Of a stretch of DNA of 64,000 nt, positions 53,920 through 61,419 are shown in pieces; position 1 is the stretch's first letter, and each line of letters begins with the position of its first letter. The notes under the pieces were generated by a model. That model was not told the DNA's origin. It made no database searches and saw only the letters and a list, made by a program, of their open reading frames with translations. The DNA comes from Mycobacterium sp. E796. Lineage in GTDB: Bacteria > Actinomycetota > Actinomycetes > Mycobacteriales > Mycobacteriaceae. The translations under genes were made by a program, and so were the position numbers. The stretch spans positions 1 to 64,000 of the forward strand of contig NZ_LZKK01000307.1 in the NCBI RefSeq assembly GCF_001672815.1, written 5' to 3'.

Positions 53920-54343
53920 AGCGATCGAGATCCTGCTCGTCGAGGACGATCCGGGCGACGAGCTGATCACGCGAGAAGCGTTCGAGCACAACAAGCTCAA
54001 GAACAACCTGCACGTCGCCCACGACGGGGAGGAGGGCCTGGACTTCCTTTACCGGCGCGGCCCATACGCCGACGCGCCGCGACCGGACCTCATCCTGCTC
54101 GACCTGAACCTGCCGAAATACGACGGCCGACAGCTGCTGGAGAAGGTCAAGTCCGACCCGGACCTGGCGCGCATCCCGGTCGTCGTGCTCACCACCTCCT
54201 CGGCGGAGGAGGACATCTTGCGCAGCTACCAACTGCACGCCAACGCCTACGTCACCAAGCCGGTCGACCTCGACGCGTTCATCAACGCGGTTCGCCAGAT
54301 CGACGAGTTCTTCATTCAGGTGGTGCGGCTCCCGGGGCTCTAA
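53894..54343 (+). CDS. Single-domain response regulator (Rcp1-like)
   Basis: This 149-residue protein is one receiver domain without an output domain. ILLVEDDPGD carries the acidic pocket, Asp70 in LILLDLNLPKYDG is the phosphoacceptor and Lys in YVTKPVDLD closes the site. It resembles Rcp1-type regulators that pair with phytochrome-like kinases of the kind just upstream. ATG 53894 has GAAGGAG six bases upstream and overlaps the kinase gene. It may pass phosphate to the receiver domain of the phosphatase, acting as a relay or sink. It converges with the CoA transferase gene (4-bp overlap). Confidence 0.92.
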   Translation: MTSASSAGRAIEILLVEDDPGDELITREAFEHNKLKNNLHVAHDGEEGLDFLYRRGPYADAPRPDLILLDLNLPKYDGRQLLEKVKSDPDLARIPVVVLTTSSAEEDILRSYQLHANAYVTKPVDLDAFINAVRQIDEFFIQVVRLPGL

Positions 54344-55527
54344 TCGGTGAGGAACTCCTCGTTGTGCTGCCCGGGCGCTGGTGGGGGTTCGGTGGCCCAA
54401 CCGGCCGACGCGGCGTCGAAGCTGGAATAGCGCGCCGGCATGCGGACGACGGTGATCGCGTCCTCGCCGCTGCCGACCCGCAGGGCGAGCTCGTTCTCGG
54501 CGAACAGCGGGGTGCCGACCACCTGCTTCCAGGTGTGGGCGTGGCAGGCCATCAGGCCGCCTTCCTGCAGCAGCTCGACCCATTCGGCCGCGGTCTTGGC
54601 CGCCAGCGCCGATTCCAATTCCTCGGTCAGCTCCGGGTAGTTGAGCGCACGGGCACGCTGGTCGATGAACCGCTCGTCAGTCAGCAGGTCGGGGCGGCCG
54701 ATGATCTCGCACAGCTTCGCCCAGTGCTTGGGCACGTACGCGCTGATCACCAGGTAGCCGTCGGCGGCCTTGAACGCGTCGGACGGCTGGGTGGCGAAGC
54801 CAACTCCCTTGCGCTTCTTGGGTTTCGGCTCCGCGTCGGGCTTCGGCTCGCTCGGCTTGTTGAGGTGGATGGTCAGCTGACTGGCCTGCAGGTTGACCGC
54901 GACGTCGTACATCGCGACGCGCACGACGTCGGCCACCCCGTGGCGCTCGCGGTTGAGGAGCGCGGCCAGCACCGCCTGGGCCAGCACGTGACCGCTGGCC
55001 GCGTCGACGAGCTGGAAGGGGATGATCTGCGGCTTGCCGGTCGGGGTGGGCATTCCGGTGGTCATGCCCGATTCGGCGGCGACCATCAGGTCGACGCCGG
55101 GCCGGTTGCCCTGCGGGCCGTTGCCGCCGTAGGCCGACAGCCGCGCGTAGATCAGCTTCGGGTTGCGCGCCCGCAGCTCGTCGGGTCCCAGGCCCATGCG
55201 TTCCATGACCCCGGGCCGAAAGCCTTCCAGCACAACGTCGGCGGTGTCGACGAGCCGCAGAATCCGCTGCTTGCTCTCGTCGTCGGTGAGGTCCACGGCC
55301 ACCGATTTCTTGCCCCGGTTGTGGGGCAGGAACAGCGTGGGCAGTGGCGGGCGCCCGGGCAGGACGGCGGTGATGTGCCGGGCCGCCTCGCCACCGGGGG
55401 CCTCCACCTTGATCACCTCGGCGCCCAGGTCGGCCAGCACCTGTCCGGCCAGCGGCCCGGCGATGTTCTGGGTGAAGTCCAGTACCCGATACCCGTCAAG
55501 TGGCTTGGCGGGCTTGCTGTTTGGCAT
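54340..55527 (-). CDS. CaiB/BaiF-type CoA transferase
   Basis: This 395-residue family III CoA transferase matches Mtb Rv3272 by position. Features are YRVLDFTQNIAGPLAGQVLADLGAEVIKVE, a conserved Gly/Pro-rich stretch AAESGMTTGMPT, and DGYLVISAYVPKHWAKLCEIIGRPDL. The usual catalytic Asp would be Asp199-like in PGVDLMVAA, which I see. It transfers CoA between organic acids; the substrate is unknown. A Pro/Lys-rich insert (about 270-290: EPKPDAEPKPKKRKG) is atypical. ATG 55527 follows AGGAAGG; the longer reading upstream overlaps the methyltransferase and is not used. It shares an operon with the methyltransferase, 13 bp away. Confidence 0.9.
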   Translation of the reverse strand: MPNSKPAKPLDGYRVLDFTQNIAGPLAGQVLADLGAEVIKVEAPGGEAARHITAVLPGRPPLPTLFLPHNRGKKSVAVDLTDDESKQRILRLVDTADVVLEGFRPGVMERMGLGPDELRARNPKLIYARLSAYGGNGPQGNRPGVDLMVAAESGMTTGMPTPTGKPQIIPFQLVDAASGHVLAQAVLAALLNRERHGVADVVRVAMYDVAVNLQASQLTIHLNKPSEPKPDAEPKPKKRKGVGFATQPSDAFKAADGYLVISAYVPKHWAKLCEIIGRPDLLTDERFIDQRARALNYPELTEELESALAAKTAAEWVELLQEGGLMACHAHTWKQVVGTPLFAENELALRVGSGEDAITVVRMPARYSSFDAASAGWATEPPPAPGQHNEEFLTD

Positions 55528-55540
55528 GCGCGGCCTTCCT

Positions 55541-56455
55541 CTAAGCTGCCCGGTCCAGCACCGCGGTGCAGTAGTAGTTGCGTGCGAAGGGCGCGTCGGG
55601 TTCGCTGCGTTGCAAAGGTAACCCGGTGTCGGCCAACAACTGGTTGAGGGGTGTGCGGACCGTGCGCCAGCCGTGCCGCTCCAGGTAGGTTGCCACGTCG
55701 GTGCGCTCGCCCGGGAAACCCAGGTCGCCCAGCGCGATATCGAGGCCGTTGGCCCGCCACTTCTCGCTCGCCGCATTGAGCGCGTCCCCGCTGACGCCCG
55801 TGTTGAAGAAGACCTCGGCCATCAGCCGGCTGCCGTCAGCGGACAGCGCGGTGATGTGGTCCAGCATCCGGTCCTGGGCGTCGCCCGGCAGGAAGCCGAG
55901 CAGGCCCTCGGCGACCCACGCGGCCGGGCGGGCGGTGTTGAACCCTGCCTGCCGCAGCGCCGACGGCCAGTCCTGGCGCAGGTCGATCGGCACCGCCCGC
56001 ACCTCGGTGGTCGGCTTGGCGCCGAGTTCGGCGATCGTCGCAGTCTTGAACTCGATCACCTCGGGCTGGTCGATTTCGTACACCGTCGTGCCCGGCGCCC
56101 ACGGCAGCCGGTACGCGCGCGCGTCCAGGCCGGAGGCCAGGATCACCACCTGGCGGATGCCCGCGCTTTGCGCCTCGGCGAGGAACGCGTCGATGTGGCG
56201 GGTGCGGGCGGCCATCATGTCGGTCATGCGCTGCATGCCCCATGGGGCGCCCGGCTCGTCGACGTCCTCGGTGCTCAATTCGCCGGCGGCCCATCGGGTC
56301 ATGAAGTCGACCCCGACCGCGCGCACCAGCGGCTCGGCGAACACGTCGTCGATCAGCCCGTCCCGGGTCGCCCGGGCCCGTCCCGCGGCCACCATGGTCG
56401 CGGTGGCTCCCACGCTCGTCGCCAGGTCCCAGGTGTCGTTGTCAGTGCGCGCCAT
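55541..56455 (-). CDS. SAM-dependent methyltransferase (Rv0726c-type)
   Basis: This 304-residue protein belongs to the mycobacterial family of putative SAM-dependent methyltransferases expanded in this genus. It opens with the family signature MARTDNDTWDLATSVGATATMVAAGRARA, and the SAM-binding motif reads VVILASGLDARAYRLPW (about residues 105-120) with a hydrophobic strand AWVAEGLLGFLP further on. The substrate is unknown; these are often linked to lipid or O-methyl modification. It is followed by the CoA transferase on the same strand (13 bp) and is divergent from a FadD gene, with 111 bp between. Confidence 0.9.
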   Translation of the reverse strand: MARTDNDTWDLATSVGATATMVAAGRARATRDGLIDDVFAEPLVRAVGVDFMTRWAAGELSTEDVDEPGAPWGMQRMTDMMAARTRHIDAFLAEAQSAGIRQVVILASGLDARAYRLPWAPGTTVYEIDQPEVIEFKTATIAELGAKPTTEVRAVPIDLRQDWPSALRQAGFNTARPAAWVAEGLLGFLPGDAQDRMLDHITALSADGSRLMAEVFFNTGVSGDALNAASEKWRANGLDIALGDLGFPGERTDVATYLERHGWRTVRTPLNQLLADTGLPLQRSEPDAPFARNYYCTAVLDRAA

Positions 56456-56566
56456 GTCGTCCCTTCTCTCCGCTACTCGTTAGCCACAATAACTGTGACC
56501 AAAGACCCCGCCGGTGGTGGCGTTACGCACTTATCGACGGCCGCCTCGACCAGCAGGGTGAAGGCA

Positions 56567-58168
56567 ATGGCGGCGAAGATGTTCGGGCGTCTCAGGTTGG
56601 AAACCTGGTCGCTCGCTATGTATGCACGGTCCGGGGGGTTGCGGTTGATCCCACCCGGTCGGATCGTTACGGTGCTGCGGGCACTGGACCGTTACGGGCT
56701 CCTGGGCGCCGCGACGGCGATCGCCGCCGCCCGGGACCGCGACGGGCTGGCGCTGATCGACGAGCGTGGCCCGTTGACGTTCGGTGAGCTGGACGAGCGG
56801 ACCAACGCGCTGGCCAACGAGTGGCGCCGGCGCGGGCTTGGCCCGGGCGCGAGCGTGGGCATCCTGGCCGCCAATCACCGGGGCTTCCTGGAGGCCGTCT
56901 ACGGCGCGGCCAAGTGTGGCGCCGGCGTCCTGCTGCTCAACACCGGCTTCGGCGGCGCGCAACTCGCCGAGATGCTGTCCCGCGAGGGTGCCGACCTGCT
57001 CGTGTACGACGACGACTACGCCGGCATCGTCGCGGACGTCCGGCCGAGGCTGGGCCGCATCCGGGCCTGGGCGCAGTCGCCCGGTCCCGACACGCTCGAT
57101 GCGTTGATCGAGCGCGGCGATCCCGGTCCGCCACCCCGATCCGGCGGCCGGCCCAAGATAGTCATCCTGACCAGCGGCACGACCGGCGTGCCCAAGGGCG
57201 CCGCCCGTTCCGAGCCATATTCCCTGATCCCGGTCGGCGGGCTGCTCGGCAAGGTGCCGTTCCGCGGCCGGGAAGTCACCGAATGCTGTGTGCCGCTGTT
57301 TCATTCGCTGGGCTTCAGCCACGCGATGTATGCGATGGTGCTGGGCTCGACGCTGGTGCTGCGCCGCGAATTCGATCCCGCCCAAGCCCTGGCCGGCGTG
57401 GCCGCGCATCGGGCCAGCGCCATGATCGTGGTCCCGATCATGCTGCGGCGCATCCTCGATCTCGGTGGGTCCGCCCTCGCCCAACACGATCTGTCCTCGT
57501 TGCGCATCGTGTTCGTCGGCGGATCCCAACTCGGGGCGGCGCTGGCCGCCCGCGCGATGGAGGCGCTGGGACCCGTGGTCTACAACATGTACGGCTCCAC
57601 CGAGGTCGCCTACGCCACCATCGCCACGCCCGCCGACCTGGCCGTCGAGCCCGGATGCGTCGGTGCGGTGGTGCCCGGTTCGGTCGTCAAGGTCTTCGCC
57701 GGCGATCGGGAGGCCCCGCCGGGCACCCCGGGGCGGATCTTCGTCGGCAACGTGCTGGCCTTCGAGGGGTACACCGGCGGCGGCACCAAGGAGTCGATCG
57801 GGGGCCTGATGTCCACCGGCGACATCGGCCATTTCGACGCGGCCGGAAGGCTGTTCATCGACGGCCGTGACGACGAGATGATCGTGTCCGGTGGGGAGAA
57901 CGTCTACCCCGGCGAGGTGGAGGAGGCGCTGGCGCAGCATCCCGACATCCTCGATGCCGCGGTCGTCGGCGTCCGCGACGACGAGTTCGGCCAGCGGTTG
58001 CGCAGCTACATCGTGGTACGGCCGGGCGCATCGCTGACCGAGAGCGACGTCAAGGACTACATCCGAAACCGCTTGGCCCGCTTCAAGGTTCCGCGCGACG
58101 TCCTGTTCGTCGACGAGCTGCCCCGCAACGCGGCCGGCAAGGTGCTGAAACGCTTGCTCAGCGTGTAA
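56567..58168 (+). CDS. Acyl-CoA synthetase (FadD12-like)
   Basis: This adenylate-forming enzyme of about 533 residues activates a fatty acid to acyl-CoA. Motifs in order: ILTSGTTGVPKGAA (AMP-binding P-loop), YGSTEVAYATI, STGDIGHFDAAGRLFIDGRDDEMIVSGGENVYPGEVE (motif with the hinge Asp) and NAAGKVLKRLL with the catalytic Lys. It resembles Mtb FadD12 (Rv1427c, 535 residues) in length and style, but gene context differs. ATG 56567 (MAAKMFGRLRLET) is chosen with AGGG eight bases upstream; GTG 56495 or 56558 in frame are alternatives. Substrate chain length cannot be inferred. Confidence 0.88.
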   Translation: MAAKMFGRLRLETWSLAMYARSGGLRLIPPGRIVTVLRALDRYGLLGAATAIAAARDRDGLALIDERGPLTFGELDERTNALANEWRRRGLGPGASVGILAANHRGFLEAVYGAAKCGAGVLLLNTGFGGAQLAEMLSREGADLLVYDDDYAGIVADVRPRLGRIRAWAQSPGPDTLDALIERGDPGPPPRSGGRPKIVILTSGTTGVPKGAARSEPYSLIPVGGLLGKVPFRGREVTECCVPLFHSLGFSHAMYAMVLGSTLVLRREFDPAQALAGVAAHRASAMIVVPIMLRRILDLGGSALAQHDLSSLRIVFVGGSQLGAALAARAMEALGPVVYNMYGSTEVAYATIATPADLAVEPGCVGAVVPGSVVKVFAGDREAPPGTPGRIFVGNVLAFEGYTGGGTKESIGGLMSTGDIGHFDAAGRLFIDGRDDEMIVSGGENVYPGEVEEALAQHPDILDAAVVGVRDDEFGQRLRSYIVVRPGASLTESDVKDYIRNRLARFKVPRDVLFVDELPRNAAGKVLKRLLSV

Positions 58169-58247
58169 GCACGCGGACACGGTGGTGTTACATCGGTGAA
58201 AGCCTAATGGTTTTGTTATCGGGTTTTCGGCCCAACGCGTCCGGCGC

Positions 58248-61200
58248 TCAGGGGATGGGCAGGTCCGGGCAGGCCGGGATGTAGTCGATGTCCGGCGAAA
58301 CCCACACGCGCCATTGCTCTTTGCCCATGTTGGTGGTCAATATGGCGCACAGCGCGTCCGCGGGGCTCGAGGGCCGGTCCTCGGGCACGTCGGAGGCGGA
58401 CCACAGCCGCGCGGTGCCGTCCTGGCTGGCCGAGGCCAGGCTCCGGCCATCCGGGCTGAACGCCACACCGTGCACCGCGTCGGCGTGCCCGCGCAGCGTT
58501 TCGCAGGTGGTTCCCTCCCAGATGCGCACCGTGCCGTCGTAGCTGGCCGTGGCCAGGCGCCGCCCATCGGTACTGAACGACATATCGCACACCACGCCGG
58601 TGTGCCCGGTGAGCGGCTCCCCGAGCGGCTTGCCGCTGAGCCGATCCCAGAAGCGCACCGTCTGGTCGCGGCTCCCGCTTGCCAGCCGACCGTCGGGGCT
58701 GAACGCCACCACCCAGACCGTGTCGGCGTGCCCGGTCAGGGGCTTGCCGAGCGCGCGGCCGCTGACCGGGTCCCAGACCCGCATCGTCTTGTCGGCACCA
58801 CCGCTGGCCAGCAGCCGCCCGTCGGGGCTGAACGCGACGCTGTAGACGACGCCGGCGTGGCCCGTCATCGGCTGGCCGACCGGCTCACCGGTCGTCACGT
58901 CCCAGGCTCGCACCGTCAGGTCGTCGCCGGCGCTGGCCACCCAGCGCCCGTCGGGGCTGAATGCGACGCTGTTGACGACGCCGGTGTGGCCGGTCAGCGG
59001 CCGGCCGACCGGCTCGCCGGTTTCCGCGTCCCACACGCGCACCGTCCGGTCCCCGCCCGCGCTGGCCAACCGGCGCCCGTCGGGGCTGTACGCCACGTCG
59101 CGCACCCGCACGTCGTGGCCGGCCAGCGGCCGAACGACCGGCTGACCGGTGACCGAATCCCAGATCCGGATCAGCCTGTCCTCGCCCGCAGCGGCGATGC
59201 GCAGCCCGTCGGGCCGGAATGCCACGCCCAGCAACGGCTTGCGGGCATCCATGATCTTCAGCATCCGGGGCCGCAGCGCCAACGCTTCGGCGATCGGGCC
59301 GTCGTCGGGTTCCGACGCGATGGCGCGGGCGGCGAGCAGCTGCTGGAAGGCGCCCGCATCGCCGCCCGGGATCGTTTGTGCCATCATCGCTTTCGCCTCG
59401 ACGACGAGCCGGCGCGCGACGGCGTCGTAGTGACGGCGCCGCTCGATCTCGAGCTTTTCCTCCTCGTGTTGCTGCGATGCGGCGAGGTAATCGGCCACGG
59501 TGGCGAGCCGTTCGGCGAAACCCGGCCGGGCGGCGACCTTTGCCGCCGCCGCGAGCCGCGACCCGCCCAGCAGCCAGGATTCGTCCCGCCCGTGCCTGTC
59601 CCACGCCGCGGCCGACCGTTCGAGATCCGCTGCGGCCGCCAGGCTCTGGCGCTCGTCCTCCAGCCAGTGGGACAGCTCGTCCCACTGTCGCAGCAGGCTT
59701 TCCAGCGCGACCTCCACCACCACCTCGCTGCCCCGGCGGTCGCGCACCAGGAGCCGCTTCTCCACGAACGCGTCGATCAGGGAACGGCTTTCGGCGGGCA
59801 GCTCGGACTGCAACGCCACCCGGCGCAGCGCTTTGTCGTTGTCGGGGTTGATGGAGGCAAGCCAGGGGATGAACGCCGCCCGCAGCAACTCCAGCGCGGT
59901 GTCGCGATCGCGGGAGTCGGCCGAGAGGATCTCCTCGATCTGGTTGTTGACGACGTTGGGCATCCCGCCCATCGCCTGGTAATGGTCAAGGGTGATCTCT
60001 TCGGCGGTGCCGTAATCGGTGTAGAGCCGCTGCAGGGTGAGGGCCAGCAGGGGCAACGTGTCCGCGCCCCCGCCGGCATCGGTGACCAGGCGGTCGACCA
60101 GGTCATCGGCGATGACGAGCCGATCGCCCGCCTCGGAGGCACGGGCGGCGGGGCCGCGGATGGCGACCGGAAAGTGGTGCTGCGGCATCGTTTTGAGCTC
60201 GTTGAACAGCTCGGTGCCGATGCCGTCGAGGGCCGGATGGCTCTGCATCGCCTCGTAGCGGTCGGTGCGAATGGTGGCCGCGACGATGAGCCGGGCGTCG
60301 TCGGCGTTGATGCGGGTGATCACGGCGGCCAACAGCTCGAGGAAGCGGGCCGCCTCCTGGGCGGCCTGGGCGGACACGGATTCGGCCGAGAAGAGTTCCT
60401 CGGCCTGGTCCAGCGGCAACACCAGTGTCGGCGCCTGACGCTTGGCGTTGGCGTTGTAGGCGAGCCGCGCGGCGGCGGCGTCGCGCACCTCGAGCAACAG
60501 CTCGCAGACCCGATCCGCGTCGGACTCCCGGCAGATCGTCTTGAGCTCGCCGAACGTCGGGGAGCCGGGCAGGCCCAGCGCGCGACGCGCCGCGTGAATC
60601 GCGGCGGCGAGGCCGCTCTCGCCGGTGATCGCGTTGCGTCGCGGGCGCACGGTGCCGAGCACCGCGAAGTTGCGGTCGTCCCGCTGCAGGCGGGGGATCA
60701 GGCCGGCCCGCAGGAACGACGACTTGCCGCTGCCCGAGGGGCCCAGGACGACGAACAACGACTTGACCCCTGCGAAGCGCATCTTGCGCAGCTCGTCGGT
60801 GCCGCGCATGATCGCCGCGTTGCGCCCGAAGAACACGCCGGCGTCGATGTCTTCGAAGGGCTCCCAGCCGCGATACGGGGCGCGGCCGGGGTCTCTGCGC
60901 GGCGGCCAGACGAAGTTCTCCGGCCCGATCCCGGTGCCCTCGATGGCCTTCTTGAGCTGATCGAGCGACGCCGCGTTGAACAGCACCGGAGCACCGGACG
61001 CCGTGGTGATCTCGGTTTTCGGGCCGGGGGCGAACAGGTCGCAGCGCTGCCACTCGGCGGTGATGTCGGAGTCGCCGGTGTCCTCCAGCCGCGCGACCAA
61101 GATCTGCTTGCCCAGCGTCTCGGCGGTGCGGTATTCGGTCTTGCACTCCGGCGAGCTTCCCCAGGCATGGGACACCAGGCAGATGACGGCCTCGCAGCGC

Positions 61201-61376
61201 TGGTTCGCCTGGCGCAAGGCGTCCTTCCACCGCTGCCCCGGCGCCAACCCCGTGTCTTCGGCGATGTCGAGGAAGATCTCGCTCACCAGCTCCGGGCGCT
61301 GGTCGATCAACCACTGCCGCAACGCGGTCGCTTCCCGGTTGTCCTTGCTGGAGTGGCTGAGGAAAATCCGCGGCAC
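58248..61376 (-). CDS. TIR-STAND NTPase-WD40 protein (putative immune sensor)
   Basis: This 1042-residue protein combines three modules. Residues 1-150 are a TIR domain: FLSHSSKDN at the start and SPECKTE, where Glu81 sits at the position of the catalytic Glu of TIR NADases. Residues about 165-560 are a novel STAND (nSTAND1-like) NTPase with Walker A GPSGSGKS (212-219), Walker B LVLPLDQAEELF (about 318-329) and an arginine-rich sensor region. Residues about 695-992 are seven WD40 repeats (AFSPDGR to VRVWD), one complete propeller, followed by a conserved Cys-containing tail. In antiphage systems such TIR-STAND proteins sense a phage product with the repeats and deplete NAD. The start is GTG 61376 without a clear ribosome site. 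Single gene, not in Mtb as far as I recall. Eukaryotic-like signalling is the alternative role. Confidence 0.9.
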   Translation of the reverse strand: MPRIFLSHSSKDNREATALRQWLIDQRPELVSEIFLDIAEDTGLAPGQRWKDALRQANQRCEAVICLVSHAWGSSPECKTEYRTAETLGKQILVARLEDTGDSDITAEWQRCDLFAPGPKTEITTASGAPVLFNAASLDQLKKAIEGTGIGPENFVWPPRRDPGRAPYRGWEPFEDIDAGVFFGRNAAIMRGTDELRKMRFAGVKSLFVVLGPSGSGKSSFLRAGLIPRLQRDDRNFAVLGTVRPRRNAITGESGLAAAIHAARRALGLPGSPTFGELKTICRESDADRVCELLLEVRDAAAARLAYNANAKRQAPTLVLPLDQAEELFSAESVSAQAAQEAARFLELLAAVITRINADDARLIVAATIRTDRYEAMQSHPALDGIGTELFNELKTMPQHHFPVAIRGPAARASEAGDRLVIADDLVDRLVTDAGGGADTLPLLALTLQRLYTDYGTAEEITLDHYQAMGGMPNVVNNQIEEILSADSRDRDTALELLRAAFIPWLASINPDNDKALRRVALQSELPAESRSLIDAFVEKRLLVRDRRGSEVVVEVALESLLRQWDELSHWLEDERQSLAAAADLERSAAAWDRHGRDESWLLGGSRLAAAAKVAARPGFAERLATVADYLAASQQHEEEKLEIERRRHYDAVARRLVVEAKAMMAQTIPGGDAGAFQQLLAARAIASEPDDGPIAEALALRPRMLKIMDARKPLLGVAFRPDGLRIAAAGEDRLIRIWDSVTGQPVVRPLAGHDVRVRDVAYSPDGRRLASAGGDRTVRVWDAETGEPVGRPLTGHTGVVNSVAFSPDGRWVASAGDDLTVRAWDVTTGEPVGQPMTGHAGVVYSVAFSPDGRLLASGGADKTMRVWDPVSGRALGKPLTGHADTVWVVAFSPDGRLASGSRDQTVRFWDRLSGKPLGEPLTGHTGVVCDMSFSTDGRRLATASYDGTVRIWEGTTCETLRGHADAVHGVAFSPDGRSLASASQDGTARLWSASDVPEDRPSSPADALCAILTTNMGKEQWRVWVSPDIDYIPACPDLPIP

Positions 61377-61419
61377 TGGCTCATTGTGCCGGACGCCGAC
61401 CGAGGCGGGCTGCCGCGCC

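Noticed and set aside
58380..59280. Regular repeats of about 130 bp that could be a tandem repeat or CRISPR-like array
   Set aside because: They are the coding repeats of seven WD40 blades, diverged at third positions, without spacers.
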